Below, piece after piece: positions 9,038-17,249 of a stretch of 64,000 nt of DNA. The notes below the pieces were generated by a model that worked only from the letters and a program-made list of their open reading frames with translations, did not search any database and was not told the DNA's origin. The stretch is taken from NCBI RefSeq assembly GCF_000953135.1, contig NZ_LN614828.1, forward strand, positions 124,001-188,000, written 5' to 3'. How positions within the stretch are numbered: the stretch's first letter is position 1; each line of letters starts with the position of its first letter. The translations under genes and the position numbers were made by a program. This DNA comes from Legionella fallonii LLAP-10 (GTDB lineage: Bacteria; Pseudomonadota; Gammaproteobacteria; Legionellales; Legionellaceae).

Positions 9038-9841
9038 CTATCTTTTCATCTCCATCATTTTTTCAGTCAATGTCCACAAGGCACGATTTAATTTCACATT
9101 TTGATCAATGGCTTTTACTTCTCTCGTTTTTGTTCGAGTGGTATAACCGTATTTATTTAAACGATAGGCACGGATACCACCTTTAATCAAGTTTTCTTGT
9201 ATGACATTAAACACCGTAAACAGATCACTATCTTTTTGATCAACATAACGTCTTGGTTGAAGTAAGCTTTGAGGTTTAACCATCATTGCCCCCTCTTCAT
9301 CAGAAAACTTTAGTGCATGGGCAGCTTCAGCAAAAATCCCTTTTTCATCAGCGTTCAAATGAATTGAGGCCATATCATCAGAAACATCCAGCATCTGATT
9401 CGCTGTTTCAATCACTTTGTAAGTGCCTTCAATAACATTTCCAATAACATCACCCTGATGTTTAATTCTGATCTCGTTATACGCTTGCCCAGCAATCATT
9501 CCATTGCCACACACAAGCCGAAAAAGACCCGCCATTAAACGATAGGAAGACAGTCCATCATGTGAGTTGATAAGAACAAGCTCTGGGTAAAGCCCTTGAT
9601 TATTTTGTAAGGCGTCATGACGTTGAAAACGAAGCATATGTTTTGCAAATGCTTTAGATTCTTGACGTTGGCTCATGGTCTGAGTTGCCCATGTTGGGAA
9701 GAATCCTTCTGACATTAATTTATCAATGATTTGCTCTGTTGAGATGGGTGCGTACTTATTGCTTGTTTTATGAGAGCTGGCTTGTGTGAAAATGGAAGGT
9801 GCCAATTTAAATAGTTTTTCTTTTGATAAGACTGGTAGCAT
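9038..9841 (-). CDS. DUF932 protein (phage/plasmid type)
   Basis: This 267-aa soluble protein has the hallmarks of DUF932: an early PTWATQTMSQRQ segment, a central region LYPELVLINSHDGLSSYRL, and RLVCGNGMI shortly after. DUF932 proteins are common on plasmids and phages, often near anti-restriction genes; their molecular role is not settled. The gene is divergent from the small gene at 10033. Both have the same leader, TAGGAGAAC before the start codon, which suggests shared ancestry of the leaders or coordinated control. Confidence 0.85.
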   Translation of the reverse strand: MLPVLSKEKLFKLAPSIFTQASSHKTSNKYAPISTEQIIDKLMSEGFFPTWATQTMSQRQESKAFAKHMLRFQRHDALQNNQGLYPELVLINSHDGLSSYRLMAGLFRLVCGNGMIAGQAYNEIRIKHQGDVIGNVIEGTYKVIETANQMLDVSDDMASIHLNADEKGIFAEAAHALKFSDEEGAMMVKPQSLLQPRRYVDQKDSDLFTVFNVIQENLIKGGIRAYRLNKYGYTTRTKTREVKAIDQNVKLNRALWTLTEKMMEMKR

Positions 9842-9865
9842 GTTGTTCTCCTATGTTTTTTCTAT

Positions 9866-10008
9866 TTGTTCTCAAGGAACAAGATCATTATCACATACTA
9901 ATCAATAATTATCAACTTATTTTATAAACTTTGTTTATAATTAATTGTTATAAAATTTGTTTACATTTAGCAAGTACCTTGATATACTCTTTCTTGTCTT
10001 AAAGACAA
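9866..10008. promoter_or_regulatory. divergent promoter region with two inverted repeats
   Basis: The spacer between the DUF932 gene and the gene at 10033 is very AT-rich. It holds TTGTTC / GAACAA (9866-9871 and 9877-9882) near the DUF932 start, and TTGTCTT / AAGACAA (9994-10000 and 10002-10008) near the rightward start. Each dyad lies where a repressor would block the adjacent promoter. Assignment as operators is inference. Confidence 0.4.
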
Positions 10009-10032
10009 AGTGTAAAAACATAGGAGAACACA

Positions 10033-10356
10033 ATGACTATTCCAAAAATTATCCAGCAGCAATTACTCCATACTAATAAAGCCATCGTATGGTCTTGGCG
10101 CGTATCCAAATGGTATGAAGTTTCAGAGACTACTCTTGCATTGCGAGTCCATGCGCGTTACTTAAATGGTTTTGTCTGTATCGAACTGGATGAGGGGCAA
10201 GACTTATACACTATTTCCTTTTTCCTTAATAAAAGTATTGAAGATATGCTGGTGTGGCCAGTGATACCCTATAAACAGATGAAAGGAGTTTATTGCGATC
10301 AACTGGTTGAATTTATTGATAATAGAATAGAAAAAATACCAAATTATAAATATTGA
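10033..10356 (+). CDS. hypothetical protein, 107 aa
   Basis: This is a small soluble protein with no recognised domain, preceded by AGGAGAAC and followed by a strong hairpin. It has an aromatic-rich N-terminal half (VWSWRVSKWYEV) and looks compact. The divergent partner is DUF932, and the leaders of the two genes are nearly identical, so regulation in common is plausible. The function is unknown. Confidence 0.6.
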   Translation: MTIPKIIQQQLLHTNKAIVWSWRVSKWYEVSETTLALRVHARYLNGFVCIELDEGQDLYTISFFLNKSIEDMLVWPVIPYKQMKGVYCDQLVEFIDNRIEKIPNYKY

Positions 10357-10362
10357 AGTCCT

Positions 10363-10390
10363 CCAACCTCCAGATAGTTCTGGAGGTTGG
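10363..10390 (+). terminator. strong hairpin between two small genes
   Basis: The arms CCAACCTCCAGA and TCTGGAGGTTGG form a perfect 12-bp stem around a TAGT tetraloop, directly after the stop of the 107-aa gene and 20 bp before the next start. There is no clear U-tract on either side, so it may be an attenuator or RNA-stability element rather than a simple Rho-independent terminator. Confidence 0.5.
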
Positions 10391-10410
10391 CAAACATCAG
10401 AGGGGATTTA

Positions 10411-11223
10411 ATGAAAAAACTATCATTTGCTGTAAAAGCGAATATGAATAAACCACCCAGGGTGCATGTTCAGTCATCGGATAAAAAAACAACCTATGGA
10501 GCATTTCAGGCCAATGATTGCAGTGAATTTAATAGCTGGGAGAAGCTGAATCCTGAGGAAACCATTGAATTAAAGCAATACATGAACAATCTGATAGCGA
10601 TTGAGCACTACTTTTCAACACAGTCTCTTGGGGAACAAAAAGATTTCAGAATTCGATTGCCAGGAAGTTTTATTCAGGCCATTTCTGAATTAAGTGTTAT
10701 TTGCCTTGAAGAAGGCATTAATCTTGATGTCTATGATGCGATGATAAGTGCTGCAATTCAGCAACTTAAAATCAAAACGTCTTCTCTTTCTGATGATAAA
10801 AAACAACGTGCCCTAGCCGTACTTAATAACATTGGTTTGGCAGAAAACAACAAGCCTGATGTTTCCCTGAAAATACAAGCCGTCTTCTCCGAGCTACTAT
10901 CCATCCATAATAAATCAGAGAAACTGCACCAGAAAGCTATAGCATTATTTAACAAAGATAAAAGCATTGCTCCTAAGACCATCGAAGAAATTGCCAAAGG
11001 CGAGCTAACAACCTCTCGATGGCTGGTAACTTGTGCTATAGAGATTTTGCTGGAAGAAAAACCGGATATATTACAGAAATCATTGTCTGATGAAGATATT
11101 CTTTTTTTATGGGCTAATCCCTTATTGAAAAATAATATACCGAAAGAAGAATTATTCAAGAAGCTGGAATCACTGACAAATTGTGAATCCTTAATAAAAA
11201 AACTGGGTTCAATGAACAATTAG
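10411..11223 (+). CDS. hypothetical protein, 270 aa
   Basis: This is a soluble, mostly helical protein without signal peptide or recognised domain. The ATG at 10411 is preferred over a TTG at 10387 because it has a good RBS (AGAGGGG) and the TTG falls inside the upstream hairpin. The C-terminal ~100 residues (EEIAKGELTTSRWLV...) are helix-rich and could be a helical-repeat domain. It lies upstream of a toxin-antitoxin pair in the maintenance region. No function is proposed. Confidence 0.65.
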   Translation: MKKLSFAVKANMNKPPRVHVQSSDKKTTYGAFQANDCSEFNSWEKLNPEETIELKQYMNNLIAIEHYFSTQSLGEQKDFRIRLPGSFIQAISELSVICLEEGINLDVYDAMISAAIQQLKIKTSSLSDDKKQRALAVLNNIGLAENNKPDVSLKIQAVFSELLSIHNKSEKLHQKAIALFNKDKSIAPKTIEEIAKGELTTSRWLVTCAIEILLEEKPDILQKSLSDEDILFLWANPLLKNNIPKEELFKKLESLTNCESLIKKLGSMNN

Positions 11224-11266
11224 CATTGAAAATTTTGCAATTATCACATTTATGCTATAATTAACT

Positions 11267-11620
11267 ATGAAAGTAAAATTTTATCAAAAACAATCGGGAA
11301 AAAATCCCGTGGCGGAATTCCTAAATGATTTGCCGTCAGATGAGATAGCACGTATTGCTGGTTGTTTGAAAAACATAGAGGAACTTGGCTTTGATAGCCC
11401 ACGAGTGCAATTTAGACAAATAAAAGGCTCACTCTGGGAAATTAAAATCAAAACATCTCGCAGTGGCTATCGTTTTTTTTACGTTTGCATTCAAAAAGAA
11501 ATTATTGTGCTTTTGCATGCATACAAGAAACAGTCGCAAAAAGCACCCAAGCAAGAGATTGAACTTGCTGAAAAACGCATGATGGAGGTATACGATAATG
11601 AAAGCACTTACCTTGAATGA
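11267..11620 (+). CDS. RelE/HigB-like toxin (Gp49 family)
   Basis: The 117-aa product matches the phage-derived Gp49-like HigB family. It has an N-terminal strand (VKFYQKQSG), the helix FLNDLPSDEIARI, then FRQIKGSLWEIKIKTSRSGYRFFYV with the basic and aromatic residues of an mRNA interferase active face, then LLHAYKKQSQKAPKQEI. Toxin first, antitoxin second, with overlapping reading frames, is the HigBA order. The predicted action is ribosome-dependent mRNA cleavage in the cytoplasm, neutralised by the downstream HTH protein. Both genes look intact, so this is a likely plasmid-addiction module. Confidence 0.88.
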   Translation: MKVKFYQKQSGKNPVAEFLNDLPSDEIARIAGCLKNIEELGFDSPRVQFRQIKGSLWEIKIKTSRSGYRFFYVCIQKEIIVLLHAYKKQSQKAPKQEIELAEKRMMEVYDNESTYLE

Positions 11621-11888
11621 GTTCATTGACAATAAAATTCAACAGGATGATGAGTTTGCAAAGCATTATGAGCGCGAGCAGATCATTAACAACATTGCAG
11701 TGATGATCGCTAATGCACGTAAAGAGCGTCACATGACTCAATCTGAACTGGCAAAAAAAATTGGCAGCAAACAGTCCGTTGTCTCTCGGCTCGAAAGTGG
11801 CAGCAGCGCCTTTATTCCTTCACTGGAAACATTGGTCAAAGTGGCTGATGCACTGAATATGCGATTAACATTGCAATTACAAGCCTAA
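11598..11888 (+). CDS. XRE-family antitoxin (HigA-like)
   Basis: The 96-aa product carries an XRE helix-turn-helix at about residues 35-85 (ARKERHMTQSELAKKIGSKQ, then VVSRLESG). The N-terminal ~30 residues probably bind the toxin. The start lies 23 bp inside the toxin gene, preceded by GGAGGT, so translation is coupled. HTH antitoxins of this type repress their own operon, with the toxin as co-repressor; that is family knowledge, not shown here. Confidence 0.88.
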   Translation: MKALTLNEFIDNKIQQDDEFAKHYEREQIINNIAVMIANARKERHMTQSELAKKIGSKQSVVSRLESGSSAFIPSLETLVKVADALNMRLTLQLQA

Positions 11889-11981
11889 AAATTTCGGCTC
11901 TAAATGTACTTGCGATAAAATCAAAGTATTTAAAAGTGTTAAACTTGATCACCTAACAAATTCAAACGCTGGAGTTATATG

Positions 11982-12311
11982 ATGAGCGAAGATTTATTCG
12001 TATTAGCATGGAAAAAAGGGATCCAAAAAGTTGGAGCAGAATGCTTTGATATAAAAGCATCTTCCCTGGATTCAGCTAAAAAGAAATGGCAATTAGAGCC
12101 TAATTACGAGTTCATTCAAAACGCAATCGGTGGTTATAGTCATGGTAAACAAGTTCTTATAGGACTAATGTACTCTTATTTTGATGCCGAATGTGGCCAA
12201 AAATTATTAGAGAAAGCACAAACACCTAATTTCGTTCAGGCTCGCTCAGTTCTTGATAAAGAAGCGATAGAAATTATTTCTCAGTTATGGTTATACCACA
12301 CAGGATGGTAA
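11982..12311 (+). CDS. conserved hypothetical, paralogue of the gene at 59551
   Basis: This is a 109-110-aa soluble protein. It shares most of its length with the protein at 59551-59880: both start MSEDLFV.AWKKGI, keep KKWQLEPNY.FIQNA.GGYSHGKQVL in the middle and end LWLYHTGW. An ATG-ATG pair at 11979/11982 follows a GGAG RBS; MSEDLF is the shared start. The strong conservation of the ends suggests a constrained small enzyme or binding protein. No known domain is recognised. It follows a toxin-antitoxin pair, while its paralogue sits beside an HTH regulator. Confidence 0.65.
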   Translation: MSEDLFVLAWKKGIQKVGAECFDIKASSLDSAKKKWQLEPNYEFIQNAIGGYSHGKQVLIGLMYSYFDAECGQKLLEKAQTPNFVQARSVLDKEAIEIISQLWLYHTGW

Positions 12312-12695
12312 CAAACAGAGCGGTTTAATAACTGGATTATCTTTGTTATCCTTGAATTTAACTGTATGAAAAAATATTCAAAATCACTTGACCATATAGC
12401 TTGTAGTAGATAACAGGCACGGCATATTGTGTTTATTTCAAACTATTTTAGAAGATTGATATAACCCCAACGTCAAGAAATCTCTTACAAAAAAAACAGC
12501 ATACTAGCCAATGCCTTAATAGTGGAGAAACGCTATACTGTAATTGTTTGGCGCGGCTGGGATGTTGACAGGATGTTGAGACACTAGCGAGTTCAAGGAT
12601 GAGCTCAAATCAATGGCATTTACAGCTGCGCACAGGCACAAAACAAAAACCTCTATAATTCACATTAATTTTTTATAATGCGATTACATCCCATA
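12312..12695. other. intergenic region, nothing identified
   Basis: This is 384 bp between two convergent genes. I see no convincing reading frame, repeat or RNA structure. Confidence 0.4.
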
Positions 12696-13130
12696 CTACC
12701 CAACTAACTCTTTAGCCTTATCCCAGATATGCATCAACTCATCAAAGGCTAAACCCTCGAGGTTTATCAATTCACGCTCCTCAGCAATCAGTTTAACCGC
12801 TCGTAATCGCCTTTCAAATTTAGTCAATGATTGTCCAAGGGTTACTTTGGGACTTAACTTACAAAAAATACACAGCGAAAACACGGCGTGGAGTAAATCG
12901 CCAATTTCTTCTTGTAAAGCGGTTTGATTAGCTTTAGAAGGGTCATGGTCTAGGTGCTCTTTGATTTCATCACACTCACTATGAATTTGATTCATGATTT
13001 GGTCTGCACTTTGCCACTTGAACCCGAATTGGGAGGCTTCTTCCTCCAGAGCGCTAATTTTATCTAAAAGTTCCATGTTCGACCTAAAGGTGATTTGATG
13101 AGTGCTATAGGTTTTGTCAACTACAACCAT
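12696..13130 (-). CDS. MazG-like nucleotide pyrophosphohydrolase
   Basis: This 144-aa protein has the all-alpha NTP pyrophosphohydrolase signature: an E..E pair in the helix SECDEIKEHL (about residues 50-60) and EEIGDLLHAVFSL (EExxD, residues 72-84), which together bind Mg2+. A single MazG core of this size cleaves (d)NTPs to monophosphates and PPi. It may clean aberrant nucleotides or lower alarmone levels; the exact substrate cannot be read from sequence. An AAGG RBS precedes the distal ATG, but the internal Met at residue 19 is an alternative start. It is divergent from the DUF3987 gene. Confidence 0.8.
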   Translation of the reverse strand: MVVVDKTYSTHQITFRSNMELLDKISALEEEASQFGFKWQSADQIMNQIHSECDEIKEHLDHDPSKANQTALQEEIGDLLHAVFSLCIFCKLSPKVTLGQSLTKFERRLRAVKLIAEERELINLEGLAFDELMHIWDKAKELVG

Positions 13131-13229
13131 GAAACCTTCATCACAATAATTGTAACTAAAGCTGATTTTACAACGGTTAGGGTCTGCGCGTAAAATAGCT
13201 TATTATTTCTCTTTAACAATCGGCATTTG

Positions 13230-14732
13230 ATGTCTCATGCAACCTTAGAACAGTCAGGCTTACTCTCCCAGAAAAAAAATCAATCGAGCACGTGGAATCA
13301 ACCTATTCCTCTGACCCATGTGTTAAACAATGAAACCCCATACCCATTCGATGCGTTACCCAATATTCTGCAACAAGTGGTCAATGCCTATCAATGTTAT
13401 GGTCAACAACCATTGCCCTTAGTAGCATGTGGCGCTTTAGCCAATCTGTCTCTGGCCTGCCAAACCCTTGCCAATGTTGCCCGTGACAACTACCTGGTTA
13501 GCCCTGTGTCTCTGTATTTTCTGGTCATTGCAAGCTCTGGTGAGCGCAAAAGTGCTGCTGATAATGTGTTTTCTAAAGCCATCCGCCAATGGGAAGCAAC
13601 GGTGCGTAAAAAACGAGAACCTGAACGGTTGAGCGCATTAACCCAACATAAAGCCTGGCAGATGGAACGAGATGGACTGCTTACCCAAATCAAACGTACC
13701 GTCTATTCCGGTGAAGACAGCGATTATTACAAAGATTTACTCGATGATCTGGTTCACCAGGAGCCAGACATTCCTATTCAACCCACTCTTTACTTTGAAG
13801 ATGCAACCCAAGAAGCGTTGGCAATTCATCTCGCCCACGGCTGGCCAAGTGCCTCTCTTTGGTCAGATGAGGCAGGCATTATCCTCGGCAGCCACAGCAT
13901 GCAATCCAACCCCATGCGATTTGTCGCATTACTTAATCGTTTATGGGAAGGAAAATCCTTTGCTGCACATCGCAAGACCTCTCAAAGCTTTATCATCGAG
14001 AACAGGCGCCTTACCTTAAACCTGATGATGCAACCATTATTACTAGATCAGATGATTAGTCAAGCCACAGGAATCAGCCGTCAAAGTGGTTTTCTGGCGC
14101 GCTGCCTTCTCGCCTACCCAGACAGCTCCATGGGAACACGATTTTATCAGGAGCCACCAGAACAACTGGACGGTTTGAAAGAATACGAGCAACGCATTAC
14201 GGACTGCCTGGATCAATCACAACGCTTAAACCAGACAGGGTGTATTAATCTGCCCATCCTAAAAATGAACCCTCAAGCGAAGCACTTATGGATTGGGTTC
14301 TTTAACAGTATTGAAGCAGGATTGACTGCCCAGGGACAATGGATAGAAATTAAAGACTTTGCAAGCAAAGCCGCTGAAAATGCAGTGCGTATTGCCGCCC
14401 TCTTCCATCTCTTTTCAGGAAAAACCGGGGACATAAGTGTGGAGCACATCGAGCAAGCGATTACGCTAATGAACTGGTACTTATCTGAGGCAAGACGCTT
14501 GTTAGAACCACAGTCAACTCAACCCAATCTTGAAGAGGCCAAAAAGTTACTGGTTTGGCTCTTAGAGCAAAGGCCACAAACCACAACGCCCCGAGACATT
14601 TTGCAAATTGGTCCATTGCGTAACAAGACACAGAGAGACAATGCACTGGAAAAACTGATGGAACATCAGTACCTGCGCCTGGTAAAAGCAGGGAATAAAA
14701 CTCAAATTGATATAAATCCCTGGTGTAAATAA
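13230..14732 (+). CDS. DUF3987 protein (primase/helicase-related plasmid protein)
   Basis: This 500-aa protein has the DUF3987 layout: an N-terminal YPFDALPNILQQVV entry, a Walker-A-like ASSGERKSA loop at about residue 107, an acidic LWSDEAG segment near residue 212, and a C-terminal winged-helix-like tail (TTTPRDILQIGPLRN). DUF3987 proteins are thought to derive from plasmid or phage primase-helicases. Its base composition is visibly more GC-rich than that of its neighbours, suggesting separate acquisition. A TTG directly precedes the ATG; I use the ATG. It lies 320 bp upstream of a candidate origin, so a replication role is plausible but inferred. Confidence 0.82.
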   Translation: MSHATLEQSGLLSQKKNQSSTWNQPIPLTHVLNNETPYPFDALPNILQQVVNAYQCYGQQPLPLVACGALANLSLACQTLANVARDNYLVSPVSLYFLVIASSGERKSAADNVFSKAIRQWEATVRKKREPERLSALTQHKAWQMERDGLLTQIKRTVYSGEDSDYYKDLLDDLVHQEPDIPIQPTLYFEDATQEALAIHLAHGWPSASLWSDEAGIILGSHSMQSNPMRFVALLNRLWEGKSFAAHRKTSQSFIIENRRLTLNLMMQPLLLDQMISQATGISRQSGFLARCLLAYPDSSMGTRFYQEPPEQLDGLKEYEQRITDCLDQSQRLNQTGCINLPILKMNPQAKHLWIGFFNSIEAGLTAQGQWIEIKDFASKAAENAVRIAALFHLFSGKTGDISVEHIEQAITLMNWYLSEARRLLEPQSTQPNLEEAKKLLVWLLEQRPQTTTPRDILQIGPLRNKTQRDNALEKLMEHQYLRLVKAGNKTQIDINPWCK

Positions 14733-15054
14733 TCGGAATCGAATCTCAATCATTGCTACTTTTGCTACATCAGCACATTGCTGAATTGAATCTCTTAACT
14801 CTCTTGCTTTACAGTCATATTTATCCAACGTACACAAGGGGTTATCCAGAATAGCATTCTTATAATTAATATAAAATTATGTAGCTTAATTTATGCTACT
14901 AAATTGCTACACAAAGCTACACATTTAAAAAGTTAAAATCAAAGCCCCCCATTATGGCTAAAAACTAGGCATCTTATTTAATATAAAACACCTATTGTCA
15001 TATCATGTTAGTTGGTAGTATCATTTTGGTGCTATAAGAAATTTAAGGATCGAA
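14733..15054. other. candidate replication origin region (iterons and DnaA-like boxes)
   Basis: This non-coding, AT-rich stretch holds GCTAC(A) motifs at 14755, 14764, 14880 (reverse), 14895, 14906 and 14916. Two of them are the octamer GCTACACA spaced exactly 10 bp apart (14906 and 14916). TTATCCAAC (14821) and TTATCCAGA (14842) resemble the DnaA box TTATCCACA. It sits between the DUF3987 gene and an unknown 435-aa gene. This pattern is typical of a plasmid origin but is not proof. Confidence 0.35.
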
Positions 15055-16362
15055 ATGAACCAAGAAATGACGCATAACTTATTTAGTAATTTTCAATCAA
15101 CTGTTTTTAGGGCAGTTAAAACATTCTTACAAAAAAATAAGGGAGAAGAGGGAGATAAATCAATTACAACAAGCTTAAGGATCCCAGGAGAGATAAAAGA
15201 ATTTTATGAGTGTATTGCTGAGGCTGAAATGACCTCTATTAATACAGCCATTGTCAGCACATTAAGCAAGGTAAAAGACCAAACGATTAGTGAATATCAA
15301 AAATCATACTCAAGCATCAATGACACTTATGACTACCAAATAAACAGTTTTTTTAAAATCATTGACGATCAAAAAATAGATTACAACGACTTGTGCATGC
15401 TTCTGGAATGGATAACAGGCATTAAAATCAATAGAGCCGATATTACTAACAAAGAAATACTGGTTAATTTAATTGATAAAAATGCTCAATTAAAAACATG
15501 CCAAATATTTGGCTACAGCTATGAGTGGCTCCAGGATAATAAACGGTCTATTTCCTACAAATGGCCTGATTTTCAAGATCGCTGGTATAAACATGTAAAA
15601 CCATTTGTTCGAGACTTAATTATCAATTTTTATTTGGACGAAACGGTAGAATCCTTTGAGTTGTCTTTTTTATGCTGCGATAAAAATGTGATAGATAACA
15701 TCATCTCCGGTATTAACTCTGAGATACTAGAAAATATTACCCCAATTGTAATAGCTAATCGATGTATTAATGGAATAAAAACCAAAACGTATCATCGATT
15801 TGAATCAGATAACATTAATTATGAAAAGTGCAGGCACCACTTTATTGTCTTGGTAAAAATGATTCTTGTACTGGTAAAAAATAATATCATTAGCTTCCCT
15901 TGCGGCTATTTAGTGACACCACAACAACACGACATGATACTGGATGGTAGTATACATCTTGCAGAGCTATTTAATAAAAATCGTCTAACAAATAGTTTTT
16001 GCGTAGATGATTTAGATGATGTTGAAATTTTCCCTATATCAGTTAATGATAGCCATAGAACCAATAAGCCCAATATTTATCATTGCTTAAATAGTACAGT
16101 CATACATAATATTTTAACTTTGACTGATAAATATACCTCTTCCATGCCCCTTACTGATGATGTAGCCTCAAGATGCAGGATGAATAAAACAGCCTTAGCC
16201 AAATATTTAAGGTTGTTTGATATAAATAATGACCAACAATATTCAAATGGTGTTTTTTTATCACCAGAGAAAAATGAAAGTTTAATTATCAATTTAGATA
16301 GAATTCGTGAAATACAATCAGAACTGCGCGATTGTAAAACCTTGGATACTGCTTTTGGCTAG
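15055..16362 (+). CDS. unknown 435-aa protein with RHH-like N-terminus
   Basis: This is a soluble protein with no recognised family. Residues ~35-70 (SITTSLRIPGEIKEFYECIAE...) read like a ribbon-helix-helix strand and helices. The rest is mixed alpha/beta with Cys and His scattered (LCCDK, KCRHHF), and the end has a possible second helix-turn-helix (ASRCRMNKTALAKYLRLF). A good AAGGA RBS precedes the ATG. Directly upstream lies the iteron-like region, so a replication initiator or origin-binding protein is one option; a transcription regulator is another. Neither is established. Confidence 0.6.
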   Translation: MNQEMTHNLFSNFQSTVFRAVKTFLQKNKGEEGDKSITTSLRIPGEIKEFYECIAEAEMTSINTAIVSTLSKVKDQTISEYQKSYSSINDTYDYQINSFFKIIDDQKIDYNDLCMLLEWITGIKINRADITNKEILVNLIDKNAQLKTCQIFGYSYEWLQDNKRSISYKWPDFQDRWYKHVKPFVRDLIINFYLDETVESFELSFLCCDKNVIDNIISGINSEILENITPIVIANRCINGIKTKTYHRFESDNINYEKCRHHFIVLVKMILVLVKNNIISFPCGYLVTPQQHDMILDGSIHLAELFNKNRLTNSFCVDDLDDVEIFPISVNDSHRTNKPNIYHCLNSTVIHNILTLTDKYTSSMPLTDDVASRCRMNKTALAKYLRLFDINNDQQYSNGVFLSPEKNESLIINLDRIREIQSELRDCKTLDTAFG

Positions 16363-16396
16363 TTTTTCTGCTTACATCAACTCTTTGTGGCGTACT

Positions 16397-16415
16397 CCCA
16401 CCAGATGACGGTGGG
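16397..16415 (+). terminator. small hairpin after the 435-aa gene
   Basis: CCCACC / GGTGGG flank a 7-nt loop 35 bp after the stop codon. There is no T-run, so terminator activity is uncertain. Confidence 0.3.
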
Positions 16416-16491
16416 GGCATGTCACTAGAATTAATTTTAAATCAGGATGGCTGAAATGGTAATTTTCTCGGCGAAACCCCTACAAGGGTAA

Positions 16492-16788
16492 TCAAAAGTG
16501 TCTATTAAAATCCATAGATTGATGCAACACCCGAATAACTGCAATACCATAATGAGTCATTTTGAAAAAAATAACATGAGAACCTACATTGAAAGCCCTC
16601 AAATCCTGACGGACATAATCACATGTTCGAGAAATAAGTGGATCGTCTGCAAGATACTGGAAGCTTGTTTCAATTGTCAAAATATAATCTTCTGTCCTTT
16701 TGATCCCAAATTCTCGCATACTATATAAATAGATTGACTCAAGATCCTCTATAGCCTTTGGATAAAGACGATATGTTTTATTTGGCAT
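16492..16788 (-). CDS. parE: ParE/RelE-family toxin
   Basis: The 98-aa product has the ParE pattern: Y.LYPKAIEDLESIYLY at the N-terminus, a helical hairpin, then RTCDYVRQDLRAFNVGSHVIFFK and a C-terminal IAVIRVLHQSMDF, whose HQSMD box is typical of ParE. ParE toxins poison DNA gyrase; related RelE proteins cut mRNA, and the IRVLHQSMD ending favours ParE. It overlaps the upstream antitoxin gene by 11 bp, the standard ParDE order. It appears intact. Confidence 0.88.
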   Translation of the reverse strand: MPNKTYRLYPKAIEDLESIYLYSMREFGIKRTEDYILTIETSFQYLADDPLISRTCDYVRQDLRAFNVGSHVIFFKMTHYGIAVIRVLHQSMDFNRHF

Positions 16789-17032
16789 GAGGGACTTTCT
16801 TCATGCGATCAAGAAATTCTTCCGCGTTCCACATTAATGGATCGCCGCTGCCCTCCCCTTCATCGATAAGATGACGCAACTGCTCAAGCTTTGATTCAGC
16901 TTGTTTTTCACGAAGAAGACGTAATGATTCTCTTAATACTTCGCTATTACTTCTATAATCTCCTGAATCCACAAGAAACTGAACATAATCACGAAGTTCA
17001 CTGCCCAAATCCACTGTCATTGTGCGAGCCAT
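16778..17032 (-). CDS. parD: ParD-type RHH antitoxin
   Basis: This 84-aa protein opens with ARTMTVDLGSELRDYVQFLV and continues DSGDYRSNSEVLRESLRLLRE. This is a clear ParD ribbon-helix-helix domain, followed by an acidic C-terminal arm that would wrap the toxin (EEFLDRMKKVP). It is expressed first in the operon and overlaps parE. A perfect inverted repeat lies just upstream at 17046-17066 and is the likely autorepressor site. Confidence 0.9.
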   Translation of the reverse strand: MARTMTVDLGSELRDYVQFLVDSGDYRSNSEVLRESLRLLREKQAESKLEQLRHLIDEGEGSGDPLMWNAEEFLDRMKKVPHAK

Positions 17033-17045
17033 AAATACCTCAGCA

Positions 17046-17102
17046 ATGTAAGTAAATATCTTACATTTAGTATATAAGACATTTGCTTACATTTCAAATC
17101 AA
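17046..17102. promoter_or_regulatory. candidate ParD operator
   Basis: ATGTAAG / CTTACAT (17046-17052 and 17060-17066) form a perfect 7-bp dyad with a 7-bp spacer, 14 bp before parD. A further half-site GCTTACAT lies at 17095-17102. RHH antitoxins bind such dyads, so this is a likely autoregulatory site. Confidence 0.55.
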
Positions 17103-17249
17103 TCATAGCTATCACTAGAGTACACCCTTGTGATGCCTGTCGTGATCTTGGAGCCTCTACAACTTTTAGCTATCAAAGATGCCAATTTTGTTAATTTGAT
17201 AGAACCCTTTCACCTAGTCCAAAACCTATTGATAGACTATCTCAGATCC

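Noticed and set aside
10758-11219. 153-codon minus-strand frame opposite the 270-aa gene
   Set aside because: It lies wholly within a better-supported gene with RBS and has low-complexity Ser/Leu composition typical of a shadow frame.
13672-14019. 115-codon plus-strand frame inside the DUF3987 gene
   Set aside because: It overlaps conserved DUF3987 motifs in another frame and has no RBS or domain.
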